A DNA stretch of 64,000 bases from an uncultured Bacteroidia bacterium (GCA_902801885.1 CADCJX010000009.1:487-64486), one strand, 5' to 3'; counted from the first letter of the stretch, positions 37,373 through 47,347 are shown. The notes: generated by a model from the sequence alone, not told the origin. Numbers and translations are program-made.

Positions 37373-38389
37373 TTATTTTTTAATAACCAAAGTCTTGCCG
37401 GTGTCTTCAAGTGGAAGGATGACCGGATGTGAATGGCCGGAATTGGGCTGGTGGAAAGTGAGATTCAGCCCTCCGTCGAAATCGCGGAAGACCATCGGAT
37501 GTCCACCGTCCTCCTCGAAGATCGGATCGGGATCGCAACTCCAGGGGCCTGCAAGCTTACCTGAAGCGGAGCGGGCGATGGCGACACAATACTTACCGTC
37601 CTTGAATGATGACCATAGGATCAGCAGTTCACCATCCTTGGTCTCGTAGACGAAGTTGCCATCGGAAACATAGGACTTGCGCTTGGTGCCGTCCTTTTCA
37701 GTCCAGTAGCTTCCTCCGGTGGTCCAATCTGCCTGGGACGCCGAGAAAAGGGTCACAGGATCCCCGTCAGCGGCAGAAAGATCATCCTTGAGAGGCATGA
37801 CCTCAAAGGTTCCGTCCACAACCTGGACCCACTCATGGCAGAAAACCATGTAAGGCTTGCTGTCTTCAACCCAGAGGGTCCCGTCCAAGGCCATATATTC
37901 CTTGGGAGTCGTAAGTCCCTTTCCAAGGGGGAGGAAAGGTCCTGCCGGGGATTCAGCACGGAAGACCTGGGTGCCACGGTAAGTGAACGCTGGCCAGCCT
38001 TCTATTCCTTCTGCCCATGTCTTGTCCGTGTTGATGGTAGCGAAGAGGTACCAGGCTCCTTTGTAGTAATGTACTTCAGGTGCCCAGACACGGCCAGTGA
38101 TGAAATTGTCCTCAGGCACAGTGAAAACCCTCTCAGGTCCCCGCCATGTCTTGAGATCCTTGCTGGTAAAGGCCTCCTCGCCACCGAATCCCTCAGGAGT
38201 CGTGGAAGAACGATAGAGATAGTAAGTCTTCGTTGAGCTGTCAGCCACGATGAAAGGGTCCCTGCAATAGATGCTGTCCAGCGGTGTTCCTTCACCTGCC
38301 TCAGAGTCAGTCGAGGTTGCCGAGGTCTTCCCCTTGCATGAAGCTACCAGGGCAAGGATGGATAGAATAATGAATAGATGTTTTCTCAT
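37373..38389 (-). CDS. GH43-type glycosidase (lipoprotein)
   Basis: 338 residues with a lipobox (ALVASC) and a single five-bladed propeller domain. The three catalytic acids are visible: Asp in IYCRDPFIV, the pKa-modulating Asp in YMALDGTLWV, and Glu in FCHEWVQ. Members cleave alpha-L-arabinofuranosides or beta-xylosides; with two GH127 genes in the same run, an arabinose-containing target is likely. The frame is open to 38434, but the ATG at 38389 gives the signal sequence MRKHLFIILSILAL. A promoter at 38432-38462 and the rplQ terminator lie just upstream. Confidence 0.85.
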   Translation of the reverse strand: MRKHLFIILSILALVASCKGKTSATSTDSEAGEGTPLDSIYCRDPFIVADSSTKTYYLYRSSTTPEGFGGEEAFTSKDLKTWRGPERVFTVPEDNFITGRVWAPEVHYYKGAWYLFATINTDKTWAEGIEGWPAFTYRGTQVFRAESPAGPFLPLGKGLTTPKEYMALDGTLWVEDSKPYMVFCHEWVQVVDGTFEVMPLKDDLSAADGDPVTLFSASQADWTTGGSYWTEKDGTKRKSYVSDGNFVYETKDGELLILWSSFKDGKYCVAIARSASGKLAGPWSCDPDPIFEEDGGHPMVFRDFDGGLNLTFHQPNSGHSHPVILPLEDTGKTLVIKK

Positions 38390-38396
38390 GGGAATG

Positions 38397-38433
38397 CAAA
38401 AAAAATGTTCCTGACGGTTTCCCGTCAGGAACA
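38397..38433 (-). terminator. Terminator of the ribosomal/rpoA operon
   Basis: A perfect 11-bp stem (GTTCCTGACGG/CCGTCAGGAAC, 38407-38417 with 38422-38432) with a 4-nt loop is followed on the minus strand by eight T residues, 38 nt after the rplQ stop. Confidence 0.9.
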
Positions 38434-38462
38434 AATTTACCGATAATCCTTCAGATTATCAA
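38432..38462 (-). promoter_or_regulatory. Promoter and operator candidate for the GH43-GH127 operon
   Basis: On the minus strand, TTG (38460-38462), a 20-nt spacer and TAAATTTG (38432-38439) fit the Bacteroidota consensus. The spacer contains an inverted repeat GATAATC-5 nt-GATTATC (38442-38460), a possible regulator site. The predicted transcript would start inside the rplQ terminator stem. Confidence 0.4.
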
Positions 38463-38470
38463 TATGGTTT

Positions 38471-38956
38471 TTACTCAGCCTTGGGCTCTTCTGCGGGAGC
38501 TTCGGCGGGAGCGGCCTCTGCTGCAGGGGCGGCCTTCTTGGCGCGGCTGCGGCGGGTAGCCTTCTTCTCTTCCTTCTTCGCAGAAGCGAGAGCGGCCTCG
38601 TTGAAGTCGACGAGCTCGATGAGAGCCATGTCGGCGCCGTCACCGAGACGGAAACCGGTGTGGAGAACGCGGGTGTATCCGCCCGGACGGTCTGCGACCT
38701 TCGGAGCGATGACGCCGAACATCTCCTTCACTGCCTCCTTGTCCTTGAGGTAGCTGAAAACTACACGACGGGAGTGGGTGGTATCCTCCTTTGACTTGGT
38801 GATAAGCGGCTCGACGTAGGTCTTGAGGGCCTTAGCCTTGGCGACAGTGGTCTGAATCCTCTTATGCTTGATCAAAGAAGAGGCCATGTTGGCCATCAGC
38901 GCCTTGCGGTGGCTGCTCTTGCGGCCAAGGTGATTGATTGCTTTATTGTGCCTCAT
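38471..38956 (-). CDS. rplQ: Ribosomal protein L17
   Basis: 161 residues. The L17 core is residues 1-118 ([20 protein letters not shown] at the start; [21 protein letters not shown] at its end). It is followed by a roughly 35-residue Ala/Glu/Lys/Pro tail that is absent from the minimal protein but common in Bacteroidota. Last gene of the ribosomal run, 2 nt after rpoA. Confidence 0.97.
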   Translation of the reverse strand: MRHNKAINHLGRKSSHRKALMANMASSLIKHKRIQTTVAKAKALKTYVEPLITKSKEDTTHSRRVVFSYLKDKEAVKEMFGVIAPKVADRPGGYTRVLHTGFRLGDGADMALIELVDFNEAALASAKKEEKKATRRSRAKKAAPAAEAAPAEAPAEEPKAE

Positions 38957-38958
38957 TG

Positions 38959-39969
38959 CTAAACGTTGTTCTTTTTCTTGGGTTCAATATTATACTTTCT
39001 TACATCCATACCGAAAGTAAGCTTCATCTTCTCGACCAGCTGGTCAATCTCGTTGAGGGACTTCTTGCCGAAGTTGCGGAACTTCATGAGTTCGTTCCTA
39101 GAATAGGCAACCAGGTCGGCGAAGGTGTCGATCTCAGCAGCCTTCAGGCAGTTGTAGGCCCTCACGGAGAGACCCATGTCTGAAAGCTTGGTGAGAAGGA
39201 GATGCCTCATCCTGAGACTCTCTTCGTCCAGTTCCTTGGAATCGGACTCGACAGCGCTCTCAAGGGAGATCTTCTTGTCGTCGGTGAAAAGCTTGAAGTG
39301 ATAGATAAGGATGTTGGCCGCCTCCTGAAGCGCCAAGTTGGGAGAGATTGAGCCATCAGTGATGATCTCAAGGTTGAGCTTCTCGTAGTCGGTCTTCTGT
39401 TCGACACGCCAGTTCTCGACTGTCCAGTTGACCTTCCTAATAGGAGTGTAGACAGCGTCGATCGGAATGGTGCCGATCGGCGTGTTCTCATCCCTCATTT
39501 CCTCGGCGGGCACGAAGCCGCGACCCTTGGTGATGGTCAGGGAGATTTCGAGAGTGACTGACGGTTCGAGCGAGCAGATGTGCTGCTCAGGATTCAACAC
39601 CTTGAAAGAAGACAATCCCTTAGAGATATCCTCAGCGGTGAACTCGTTCTTGCCGCTGACAACGATGTTTGCCATCTCGGAATCGACAGACTCGACCATC
39701 CTCTTGAACCTGACTTGCTTGAGGTTCAGGATGATGTCCTGCATGCCTTCGATCACGCCGGGGATGGTCGCGAATTCCTGATCAACTCCGGAGATCTTTA
39801 TCTGACTGATAGCAAAACCTTCCAGAGAGGCGAGAAGTATGCGACGGAGGGCGTTGCCGATGGTCTGTCCGTAGCCAGGCTCGAGAGGCCTGAACTCGAA
39901 ACGGCCAACGGTGTCGGTGCCTTCGAGCATTATCACCTTGTCCGGTTTCTGAAATGCCAAGATTGCCAT
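38959..39969 (-). CDS. rpoA: RNA polymerase alpha subunit
   Basis: 336 residues. The N-terminal dimerisation domain ([21 protein letters not shown]) and the C-terminal DNA/activator-binding domain ([28 protein letters not shown]) are both complete, joined by an acidic linker. It lies between rpsD (26 nt) and rplQ (2 nt). Confidence 0.98.
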   Translation of the reverse strand: MAILAFQKPDKVIMLEGTDTVGRFEFRPLEPGYGQTIGNALRRILLASLEGFAISQIKISGVDQEFATIPGVIEGMQDIILNLKQVRFKRMVESVDSEMANIVVSGKNEFTAEDISKGLSSFKVLNPEQHICSLEPSVTLEISLTITKGRGFVPAEEMRDENTPIGTIPIDAVYTPIRKVNWTVENWRVEQKTDYEKLNLEIITDGSISPNLALQEAANILIYHFKLFTDDKKISLESAVESDSKELDEESLRMRHLLLTKLSDMGLSVRAYNCLKAAEIDTFADLVAYSRNELMKFRNFGKKSLNEIDQLVEKMKLTFGMDVRKYNIEPKKKNNV

Positions 39970-39995
39970 GATTATTCTTTTTGGGGTGTTAAATG

Positions 39996-40598
39996 TTACT
40001 TGGAGTACAGGTCAACGATGAGCTGCTCATTGATGGTCTCAGGGATGTCCTCCCTTGAAGGGATGTTCAGGAACTTGCCGCTGACAGCCTTCGGGTCGAA
40101 CTCGATCCATGAGTATTTGGTAGCGGATGCGACGCTCTTCTGGATGATCTCCAGACTCTTGGAGCGCTCCCTTGCTGCGACGACGTCGCCGGGCTTCACC
40201 TGTGCGGAGGGGATGTTGCAAACCTCGCCGTTGAGGGTGATGTGGGCATGGTTCACGAGCTGCCTTGCAGCGGCGCGGGAAGGAGCAATACCCATCCTGT
40301 AGACGACATTGTCAAGCCTGGACTCAAGGAGGAAGAGGAGGTTCTCACCCCTCTGGCCGCTCATGCGGGTAGCCTTGAGGTAGGTGTTGTGGAACTGACG
40401 CTCGAGAAGACCGTACATGTAACGTACCTTCTGCTTCTCCTTCAGCTGCTGACCATACTCCTTCTGCTTCTTGCGCTTGGATGCGAGGCCGTGCTGTCCC
40501 GGAGGATAATTCCTCTTCTCGAAATTCTTGTCGCTTCCGAATATAGGTTCGCCGAACTTACGGGCGATCTTGGTGGTAGGACCAGTATATCTTGCCAT
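39996..40598 (-). CDS. rpsD: Ribosomal protein S4
   Basis: 200 residues; binds 16S rRNA early in small-subunit assembly. It shows [20 protein letters not shown] at the start, the S4 RNA-binding domain ([30 protein letters not shown]) and the end YSK. No zinc-knuckle Cys set is present. Confidence 0.98.
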   Translation of the reverse strand: MARYTGPTTKIARKFGEPIFGSDKNFEKRNYPPGQHGLASKRKKQKEYGQQLKEKQKVRYMYGLLERQFHNTYLKATRMSGQRGENLLFLLESRLDNVVYRMGIAPSRAAARQLVNHAHITLNGEVCNIPSAQVKPGDVVAARERSKSLEIIQKSVASATKYSWIEFDPKAVSGKFLNIPSREDIPETINEQLIVDLYSK

Positions 40599-40618
40599 AG
40601 TAATTACTTTTTAAATGA

Positions 40619-41005
40619 TTAGACTTTACGACGGCCTTTTGGTCTGCAACCGTTGTGAGGCATCGGGGTCACGTCGACGATCTCGGTGACGACGATTCCT
40701 GCATTATTGATGGTCCTGATGGCGGACTCACGTCCTGCACCTGGTCCCTTTACATAGACTTTGACCTTGCGGAGGCCGGCATCATAAGCGGTCTTGGAAG
40801 CATCCTCGGCAGCCATCTGGGCAGCGTAAGGAGTGTTCTTCTTGGAACCACGGAAGCCGCACTTTCCAGCGGAGGACCAACTGATGACCTGTCCCTGGTT
40901 GTTGCTGAGGGAGACGATCACGTTGTTGAAGGTTGATGAAATATGGGCCTGGCCCGTAGCCTCAACCTTGACAACTCTCTTGGATGATGTTGTTTTCTTT
41001 GCCAT
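40619..41005 (-). CDS. rpsK: Ribosomal protein S11
   Basis: 128 residues. Conserved: [36 protein letters not shown], and the C-terminal [18 protein letters not shown], a part of the platform that contacts mRNA. It lies between rpsM and rpsD. Confidence 0.98.
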   Translation of the reverse strand: MAKKTTSSKRVVKVEATGQAHISSTFNNVIVSLSNNQGQVISWSSAGKCGFRGSKKNTPYAAQMAAEDASKTAYDAGLRKVKVYVKGPGAGRESAIRTINNAGIVVTEIVDVTPMPHNGCRPKGRRKV

Positions 41006-41018
41006 AATTCATCTGGTT

Positions 41019-41396
41019 TTACTTGGTCGCCTTCTTCTTGTTGGCAACGGTCTTCTTCTTGCCCTTGCGGGTACGGGCATTGTTCTTGGTGCTCTGTCCG
41101 CGGACAGGGAGGCCGATACGATGACGTATTCCTCTGTAGCAACCGATGTCCATCAGTCGCTTGATGTTCATCTGGACGGAAGAACGGAGCTCGCCCTCAA
41201 TCTTGTACTCCTCGTTGATGAGGTTACGGATGAGTGCCACCTGCTCGTCGTTCCAGTCTCCGACCTTGATGTCGTAGTCGATACCGCACTTGTCAAGGAT
41301 CTCCCTCGAGCTGCTGCGGCCGATACCGTAAATGTAGGTGAGGCCTATCTCACCACGTTTGTTGTTAGGTAAATCAACACCGGCTATTCTTGCCAT
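41019..41396 (-). CDS. rpsM: Ribosomal protein S13
   Basis: 125 residues. Conserved: [20 protein letters not shown], the helix-two-turn-helix region, and [20 protein letters not shown] in the basic tail that reaches the P-site tRNA. It follows rpmJ by 34 nt. Confidence 0.98.
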   Translation of the reverse strand: MARIAGVDLPNNKRGEIGLTYIYGIGRSSSREILDKCGIDYDIKVGDWNDEQVALIRNLINEEYKIEGELRSSVQMNIKRLMDIGCYRGIRHRIGLPVRGQSTKNNARTRKGKKKTVANKKKATK

Positions 41397-41430
41397 AATT
41401 TATCTTTGACTTTATTTGTTTTACAAACTG

Positions 41431-41547
41431 TTATCCCTGGCGCATCTTGAACTTGGGGTTCTTCTTGCAGATGACATAAAGACGACCCTTGCGTCTGACG
41501 ATCTTGCAATCATCGCTGCGCTTCTTGATGGATGTTTTGACTTTCAT
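41431..41547 (-). CDS. rpmJ: Ribosomal protein L36
   Basis: 38 residues, starting [19 protein letters not shown] and ending KFKMRQG. Only two of the four usual zinc ligands remain (Cys in DDC and VIC); the first Cys and the His of the zinc form are replaced (RSDD, PKF). It therefore looks like a form that no longer binds zinc. It lies between infA (14 nt) and rpsM. Confidence 0.95.
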   Translation of the reverse strand: MKVKTSIKKRSDDCKIVRRKGRLYVICKKNPKFKMRQG

Positions 41548-41561
41548 ATCGCGTGTTATTT

Positions 41562-41780
41562 TTATTTGTACCTGAAAGATATTCTTCCCTTAGTCAAATC
41601 GTAAGGTGAGATTTCAACCCTAACCTTGTCCCCAAGGAGGATGTGGATGAAATTCATTCTCATCTTCCCAGAGATGTTGCACAGAAGGACGTGGCCATTC
41701 TCGAGCTCCACCTTGAACATTGCGTTGGGAAGAGTCTCGATAACTTTTCCGTCTTGTTCTATTGCTACTTGTTTGGACAT
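41562..41780 (-). CDS. infA: Translation initiation factor IF-1
   Basis: 72 residues, one OB-fold: [38 protein letters not shown], and the end [11 protein letters not shown]. Normal length, in the usual place after map. Confidence 0.98.
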   Translation of the reverse strand: MSKQVAIEQDGKVIETLPNAMFKVELENGHVLLCNISGKMRMNFIHILLGDKVRVEISPYDLTKGRISFRYK

Positions 41781-41800
41781 TGAAAAAACACTTTAAAATT

Positions 41801-42460
41801 TTACTTGCCAGTACTTTCTATATATTCGAAGGTCGACAGCTGCTCGGCCTTGCCGCGACGGACAACAACCGTAAGCTCGAAATGAGCCGACTTCCGGTGG
41901 TCGGAGGTGTGTACAGCCCAACCATTTCTGGCCACATACACTCCCCTTCCTCCGGCGTTGATCATCGGCTCACGGACGACGGAAAAGCCGAATGATTCAG
42001 CATACGATTGCACCGCGTGTCCTATGTCGCCGGTCCTAGCCCCCGCCACTGCAGCCTCTATGCCCTTGTAGAGCGAAGCCTTGGTGACGTCAAGAAGCTT
42101 CCTGGTGGCCTCGTCCACCTCCCCTACCGGGAAGGTGTACGCGGAATCACCATTGTAGCCTTTGTACAGCGTGCCGATGTCCGCACTGACGATATCGCCT
42201 TCCTTGAGGACGTAGTCCGACGGGAAACCGTGGACGACGACATCATTGACAGACATGCAGGTCGCTGCAGGGAAGCCCTCGAAACCAAGGAAGCTGGGAA
42301 TCGCGCCGTTGTCGCGGATGAAAGTCTCGGCCACCTCATTCAACTTCGCAGTTGTCACACCAGGGGCGACCCACTTACCGACTTCAGCCAACGTCTTCGA
42401 GACGATAATGGCATTCTCGCGCAGCAGCTCTATCTCTTCTTCTGTCTTGGGCTTGACCAT
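41801..42460 (-). CDS. map: Methionine aminopeptidase with an internal deletion
   Basis: 219 residues where about 255-260 is usual. Residues that match E. coli His79, Asp97 and Asp108 are present (His77 in VVHGFP, Asp94 in SADIGT, Asp105 in NGDSA), as are Glu164 (REPMINAG, E. coli Glu204) and Glu195 (HFELT, E. coli Glu235). The spacing Asp105-Glu164 is 59, against 96 in E. coli. About 37 residues are therefore missing at VVR|EPM (near base 41971), including the conserved HGIG segment with metal ligand His171. The frame is intact. The enzyme is probably inactive or strongly altered; a second map gene elsewhere would explain tolerance. Confidence 0.88.
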   Translation of the reverse strand: MVKPKTEEEIELLRENAIIVSKTLAEVGKWVAPGVTTAKLNEVAETFIRDNGAIPSFLGFEGFPAATCMSVNDVVVHGFPSDYVLKEGDIVSADIGTLYKGYNGDSAYTFPVGEVDEATRKLLDVTKASLYKGIEAAVAGARTGDIGHAVQSYAESFGFSVVREPMINAGGRGVYVARNGWAVHTSDHRKSAHFELTVVVRRGKAEQLSTFEYIESTGK

Positions 42461-42482
42461 CTTCCTTCAAATTATCAAAAAA

Positions 42483-43823
42483 TTACATACCAGAGCGTCC
42501 GCTGAGGCGTCCGGTCTTCATGAGACCGTCATAGTGACGCATCAGGAGATAGCTTTCCACCTGCTGGAGAGTGTCAAGGACAACTCCCACAAGAATCAGC
42601 AGCGAAGTGCCGCCGTAGAAGCTCGCGAACGAGTCGTTGATACCAGCGATCCTTGCGAAAGCCGGAAGGATAGCGATAATGGCGAGGAATATGGATCCGG
42701 GGAGGGTAACCTTGGACATGATGTCATCAAGGTAGTTGACGGTAGCCTTGCCAGGCTTGACTCCGGGGATGAATCCGCCATTCTTCTTCATATCTTCTGC
42801 CATCATGGTCGGGTTGACGGTAACGGCAGTGTAGAAGTAAGTGAATATCACGACGAGAAGACCGAATATAAGGTTGTACCAGAATCCGGTGTAGTTGCTC
42901 AGGCTGGCTGCGATACCCCTAGTTGCGTCGAAACGTGAGAAGAGGAGGGGGAAGAGCATGAGAGCCTGTGCGAAGATGATAGGCATAACGCCGGCAGCAT
43001 TGATCTTAAGAGGGATGTACTGACGGACGCCACCGTACTGACGGTTGCCGATGACCCTCTTGGCATACTGTACAGGAACCCTCCTGACAGCCTGCACAAG
43101 GGCGATGGTGGCAACGATCACGAGGAACCAGATGATGAGCTCGACGATGAGGGCGATAGGACCGCCACCGGTGGTGGTTGTGAGCTTCGTACCGACCTCG
43201 GCCACGAGAGCGTAAGGCAGACGGGCCACGATACCGATCATGATGAGCAGGGAGATACCGTTACCGATACCCCTGTCAGTGATCCTCTCACCAAGCCACA
43301 TGACGAACATCGAACCGGCCATCAGGATGATGGTAGCTGCGAGGTTGTAAGCGAACCTGCTCCATCCAAGCTGGGTCTCCGCGATAAATGCGGCGCCCGG
43401 GATCTGGCTGTGGATCGAAGCGATGTAAGCCGGTCCCTGGATGCAGAGGATGAGGATGGTGAGGTACCTGGTGATCTGGTTCATCTTCCTACGGCCGCTC
43501 TCACCTTCCATCTGGAGTTTCCTGAAGTAAGGGACGAACATGCCCAGAAGCTGGATCACGATGGAAGCGGAGATGTAAGGCATAACTCCAAGTGCGAAGA
43601 CTGAAGCGTTGCCGAAAGCTCCGCCGGAGAACATGTTCAACAGACCGACGAGTCCCTGCTGGGTAGTGCTCTGAAGCTGGGCCAGCATGGTAGTGTCGAT
43701 GCCAGGCAGCACGATGAAGCAACCCAACCTGTAAATGAGGATGAGAAGGAACGTGTAGCCGAGCCTCGTACGGAGTTCCTCGATCTTGAAGATGTTCTTT
43801 ATTGTTTCAATAAACTTCTTCAT
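42483..43823 (-). CDS. secY: Preprotein translocase channel SecY
   Basis: 446 residues with ten predicted membrane segments. Conserved: RLGYTFLLILIYRLGCFIVLPG (split across TM1), the GERITDRGIGNGISLLIM segment, and the C-terminal YLLMRHYDGLMKTG cytosolic tail. Forms the membrane protein-conducting channel with SecE and SecG. It follows rplO by 13 nt. Confidence 0.97.
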   Translation of the reverse strand: MKKFIETIKNIFKIEELRTRLGYTFLLILIYRLGCFIVLPGIDTTMLAQLQSTTQQGLVGLLNMFSGGAFGNASVFALGVMPYISASIVIQLLGMFVPYFRKLQMEGESGRRKMNQITRYLTILILCIQGPAYIASIHSQIPGAAFIAETQLGWSRFAYNLAATIILMAGSMFVMWLGERITDRGIGNGISLLIMIGIVARLPYALVAEVGTKLTTTTGGGPIALIVELIIWFLVIVATIALVQAVRRVPVQYAKRVIGNRQYGGVRQYIPLKINAAGVMPIIFAQALMLFPLLFSRFDATRGIAASLSNYTGFWYNLIFGLLVVIFTYFYTAVTVNPTMMAEDMKKNGGFIPGVKPGKATVNYLDDIMSKVTLPGSIFLAIIAILPAFARIAGINDSFASFYGGTSLLILVGVVLDTLQQVESYLLMRHYDGLMKTGRLSGRSGM

Positions 43824-43836
43824 CTGTACTTGAACT

Positions 43837-44289
43837 CTACTTGCCGATTACAATAGCCTTACCGCCTGCAGCCTCGATCTTTGAGACAGCAGATGCAGAG
43901 AAAGCATCAGCAGTGACCGTGACGGCCGCTGTGATGTCACCGTTACCGAGGACCTTTACAAGCTCCTTGGCATCGGCGAGACCGGCGATCTTGATGTCAT
44001 CGAGAGTGATCTCTGCCTTTCCAAGAGACTCGGAGAGAGCCTGGATTGCGCTGACATTGACTGCCTTGTACTCGATCCTGGTAGGATTCTTGAATCCGAA
44101 CTTGGGAAGGCGTCTCTGAAGAGGCATCTGGCCACCTTCGAAACCGATCTTGTGTTCGTATCCGGCGCGGGCCTGTGCACCCTTGGTTCCACGGGTAGAA
44201 GTACCACCCTTACCGGAACCCTGTCCACGGCCGAGACGCTTGCTGTTATGAGTTGCACCCTTTGCGGGTTTCAATTCTGATAGTTTCAT
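43837..44289 (-). CDS. rplO: Ribosomal protein L15
   Basis: 150 residues. It has the glycine-rich, basic N-terminal arm (KRLGRGQGSGKGGTSTRG) and the globular end with GGKAIVIGK. In the usual place between rpmD and secY. Confidence 0.97.
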   Translation of the reverse strand: MKLSELKPAKGATHNSKRLGRGQGSGKGGTSTRGTKGAQARAGYEHKIGFEGGQMPLQRRLPKFGFKNPTRIEYKAVNVSAIQALSESLGKAEITLDDIKIAGLADAKELVKVLGNGDITAAVTVTADAFSASAVSKIEAAGGKAIVIGK

Positions 44290-44301
44290 CGCCTTTCCTC
44301 C

Positions 44302-44484
44302 TTATTTCACTTCTTCAACTTCAACAAGGTGACGGATCTTGGCGAGCTGGCCTTCTGTCACCGGATTCTTCTCGACCTCGACGGTCTGGTGAATCTTGCG
44401 GATACCGAGGGAGCGGAGGTTGTCCTGCTGCCTCTTGGTGGTTCCGTTCTTGCTTTTGACCTGAGTTATCTTAAGCTTTGCCAT
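44302..44484 (-). CDS. rpmD: Ribosomal protein L30
   Basis: 60 residues: MAKLKITQVKSKNGTTKRQQ, SLGIRKIHQTVEVEKNP, and IRHLVEVEEV. Between rpsE and rplO. Confidence 0.97.
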   Translation of the reverse strand: MAKLKITQVKSKNGTTKRQQDNLRSLGIRKIHQTVEVEKNPVTEGQLAKIRHLVEVEEVK

Positions 44485-44496
44485 AACTGTAGCCTC

Positions 44497-45015
44497 CTAT
44501 CCGTTAAAAACTTTATTCATGGGAACTCCACGGAGACCGGCCACGGTGTAGGCGTCCCTCATCTCGGTAAGAGCGGCAACGGTGGCCTTCACGAGGTTGT
44601 GAGGGTTGGAAGAACCCTTACTCTTCGCGAGGACATTCTGGATGCCGGCTGACTCAAAGACAGCACGCATAGCACCTCCAGCCTTCACACCGGTACCAGG
44701 GGCAGCGGGCTTCATGAAAACCTCTGCACCACCGAACTTGGCGATCTGCTCGTGGGGAATAGTCGTGTTGATGACGGGGATCTTGACAAGATTCTTCTTG
44801 GCATCCTCGACACCCTTTGCGATGGCGGCAGTTACCTCATTGGCTTTTCCAAGACCATAACCAACAACGCCGTTCTCGTCACCGACCACCACGATTGCGG
44901 CGAAGCGGAAGTGACGACCACCCTTAGTAACCTTGGTTACTCTCTGGATGGCGACCAACCTGTCCTTAAGTTCAAGATCAGAGGTCTTTACTCTTTTAAC
45001 ATTTGTATTTGCCAT
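44497..45015 (-). CDS. rpsE: Ribosomal protein S5
   Basis: 172 residues. The dsRNA-binding N-terminal half ([20 protein letters not shown]) and the C-terminal half ([20 protein letters not shown]) are complete. The frame extends four codons further to 45027, into the rplR stop region; the ATG at 45015 is preferred because [10 protein letters not shown] is the common start. Confidence 0.96.
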   Translation of the reverse strand: MANTNVKRVKTSDLELKDRLVAIQRVTKVTKGGRHFRFAAIVVVGDENGVVGYGLGKANEVTAAIAKGVEDAKKNLVKIPVINTTIPHEQIAKFGGAEVFMKPAAPGTGVKAGGAMRAVFESAGIQNVLAKSKGSSNPHNLVKATVAALTEMRDAYTVAGLRGVPMNKVFNG

Positions 45016-45027
45016 AGTCTTCTTCAA

Positions 45028-45390
45028 TTAGAAAATAAGTCCACCTTCGCGGGCACCGTCCGCCAAACTCTTAACCCTGCCATGATAGAGATAACCTCCA
45101 CGGTCGAAAGAGACCTTGTCGATACCTTTCTCCTTGGCACGCTCGGCGACAGCCTTGCCGACGATAGCGGCAGCCTCGATACCAGTCTTGCCCTTGCACT
45201 CTGCGGCAAGAACCTTGTCGTTGGAAGCGGCGGCCACGAGGGTCACGCCCTTCTCGTCATCGATAACCTGGGCATAGATCTGCTTGTTGCTTCTGAAGAC
45301 AACCAGTCTGGGCCTCTCGGCGGTTCCATTCACATGCTTGCGGATGCGGTAATGGATCCTTCTTCTTCTTTCAATTTTATTCAATGCCAT
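45028..45390 (-). CDS. rplR: Ribosomal protein L18
   Basis: 120 residues; binds 5S rRNA. Conserved: [30 protein letters not shown], and the end [10 protein letters not shown]. Confidence 0.97.
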   Translation of the reverse strand: MALNKIERRRRIHYRIRKHVNGTAERPRLVVFRSNKQIYAQVIDDEKGVTLVAAASNDKVLAAECKGKTGIEAAAIVGKAVAERAKEKGIDKVSFDRGGYLYHGRVKSLADGAREGGLIF

Positions 45391-45406
45391 ATCTGTGTCC
45401 TCCTAA

Positions 45407-45967
45407 TTATTTAGCAGCAGCAGTCTTACCAGCCTTGCGGCGAAGCTGCTCGCCAGCGAACTTGATACCCTTGCCCTTGTAAGGTTCAGGCTTACGGAGT
45501 GAACGGACCTTGGCCGCGACCTGTCCGAGGAGCTGTTTGTCGTTGCTCTTGAGGATCAGGACGGGATTCTCGCCCTTCTTCACATCAGGAACCTCAGCCT
45601 TGACCTCAGGAGAAAGCATGAGCTGGATCTCATGAGAATAACCGAGGGAGAAAGTGAGGAGCTGTCCCTGCGCAGCGACGCGGTAACCGACACCCACCAG
45701 TTCCTGCTTTGTCTGGAAGCCCTTGGAGACTCCTTCCACCATGTTGTTGACAAGTGCGCGGTAGAGGCCGTGCATTGAACGGTGACGAGGCTGGTCTGTA
45801 GGGCGCTCGAACTTAATCTGATTGTCCTCGATGGTGACCTTGATGTCGGGATCGACTTTCTGGCTGAGCTCACCAAGAGGTCCTTTAACCTTCAACACGT
45901 TGCCAGGGAGAACTTCAACGCTCACCTTGTCCGGAAGGCTTACAGGCAATTTACCAATTCTTGACAT
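45407..45967 (-). CDS. rplF: Ribosomal protein L6
   Basis: 186 residues, two L6 folds. Starts MSRIGKLPVSLPDKV; has LVNNMVEGVSKGF and the C-terminal EPYKGKGIKFAGE..RRKAGK signature. Normal length. Confidence 0.97.
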   Translation of the reverse strand: MSRIGKLPVSLPDKVSVEVLPGNVLKVKGPLGELSQKVDPDIKVTIEDNQIKFERPTDQPRHRSMHGLYRALVNNMVEGVSKGFQTKQELVGVGYRVAAQGQLLTFSLGYSHEIQLMLSPEVKAEVPDVKKGENPVLILKSNDKQLLGQVAAKVRSLRKPEPYKGKGIKFAGEQLRRKAGKTAAAK

Positions 45968-45985
45968 TATTCTATACTTTTAATA

Positions 45986-46381
45986 TTAATAAACATAGCA
46001 GATGACTTCACCGCCGACGTTCAGGTTCTTTGCCTCCTTGTCGGTGATGATGCCCTTGGATGTCGAAAGGATCGCGATTCCGAGGCCATTGAGTACCCTG
46101 GGCAGGTTCTCCACGTCAGCGTAGACCCTGAGGCCGGGAGTGGAGATGCGCTGGATCTTCTTGATAGCGGCCATCTTAGTCTGGGGATGGTACTTCAGAG
46201 CGATCTTGATGGTGTTGTAGGGGGTTCCCTCGACTACCTTGTAGCTGAGGATGTAACCCTTCTCACAAAGGATCTCGGTGATGGCAACTTTCATCTTGGA
46301 GGACGGGATCTCGACGACCTTCTTTCCTGCCAGATAAGCGTTGCGAATCCTGGTGAGATAATCTGCAATTGGATCAGTCAT
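45986..46381 (-). CDS. rpsH: Ribosomal protein S8
   Basis: 131 residues: [15 protein letters not shown] at the start and [23 protein letters not shown] at the end. It is separated from rpsN by 89 nt, the largest gap in the ribosomal run. That gap holds an A-rich stretch before the start but no recognised signal. Confidence 0.97.
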   Translation of the reverse strand: MTDPIADYLTRIRNAYLAGKKVVEIPSSKMKVAITEILCEKGYILSYKVVEGTPYNTIKIALKYHPQTKMAAIKKIQRISTPGLRVYADVENLPRVLNGLGIAILSTSKGIITDKEAKNLNVGGEVICYVY

Positions 46382-46470
46382 TGTTTTTTTTGTTTTTTTG
46401 GTTCGACGCCTGTTACGACGCCCGATATCCGATTGTTAATATAAAATGTAATATGTGAATGTGCCTTTGA

Positions 46471-46740
46471 TTACCAGCTGGCCTTCTTCACTCCGGGGAT
46501 GAGGCCGTTGCTGGCCATCTCACGGAACTGGATCCTACTGAGACCGAACTTCCTCATGTAGCCCTTCGGACGACCGGTGAGGGAGCAACGGTTGTGCAGA
46601 CGGACTGCGGAAGAGTTCTTGGGGAGCTTGTCGAGAGCTGCCCAGTCTCCGGCTTCCTTGAGGGCCTGCCTCTTTTCAGCATACTTGGCGACCAGCTTAG
46701 CGCGCTTGACCTCGCGGGCTTTCATTGATTCTTTTGCCAT
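46471..46740 (-). CDS. rpsN: Ribosomal protein S14 (zinc-free form)
   Basis: 89 residues. The C-terminal signature [19 protein letters not shown] and [11 protein letters not shown] is clear. The two CxxC pairs of the short zinc form are absent, so this is the longer zinc-independent type. Confidence 0.97.
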   Translation of the reverse strand: MAKESMKAREVKRAKLVAKYAEKRQALKEAGDWAALDKLPKNSSAVRLHNRCSLTGRPKGYMRKFGLSRIQFREMASNGLIPGVKKASW

Positions 46741-46745
46741 ATTCC

Positions 46746-47345
46746 TTAATTGTTATGTTTCTTGAAAGGAAGACCGAATGCGGCGAGAAGGGCGTGGGCC
46801 TCTTCGTCCGTCTTGGCGGTGGTCACGAAAGTGATCTCCATACCGTGGATCCTCGGGTTCTTGTCGATGTCAACCTCGGGGAAGATGATCTGCTCCTTGA
46901 GACCGAGGGTGTAATTGCCCTTGCCGTCCATCTTCTCTGCGATACCGTTGAAGTCACGGATGCGCGGGAGGGAGATGCGGACGAGTCTCTCGAGGAACTC
47001 GTACATCTTGACGTCACGAAGGGTAACTTTCACACCGATAGGCATGCCCTTACGCAGACGGAAGTTGGAAACGTCCTTCTTGGAAGAAGTGAGGACAGCC
47101 TTCTGGCCGACGATCTTGGCGAGCTCATCAGCTGCCTCTTCGACGAGCTTCTTGTCCTGGGTGGCGTCGCCGATTCCCTCGTTGATCGTGATCTTCACGA
47201 GTCTGGGAACCTGCATGACAGTAGTGTAGGAGAACTGCTTCATGAGCTTGTCTACGATCTCCTCTTTATAGACCTTCTTGAGGGAAGGTACATAATCCTT
47301 CGGAAGTGCCTGGACTTCTACGGGTTTTGCTGCTTTCTTTGCCAT
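46746..47345 (-). CDS. rplE: Ribosomal protein L5
   Basis: 199 residues; contacts 5S rRNA and the P-site tRNA. Conserved: [15 protein letters not shown], the [16 protein letters not shown] loop and RIRDFNG. A short Ala/Lys-rich N-terminal extension precedes the core. Confidence 0.97.
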   Translation of the reverse strand: MAKKAAKPVEVQALPKDYVPSLKKVYKEEIVDKLMKQFSYTTVMQVPRLVKITINEGIGDATQDKKLVEEAADELAKIVGQKAVLTSSKKDVSNFRLRKGMPIGVKVTLRDVKMYEFLERLVRISLPRIRDFNGIAEKMDGKGNYTLGLKEQIIFPEVDIDKNPRIHGMEITFVTTAKTDEEAHALLAAFGLPFKKHNN

Positions 47346-47347
47346 GA

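Noticed and set aside
46382-46470. 89-nt gap between rpsN and rpsH as a possible attenuator or S8-binding site
   Set aside because: There is an A/T-rich run and two similar GCGTCG segments, but no stable hairpin with a T-run in the reading direction and no clear S8-site structure.
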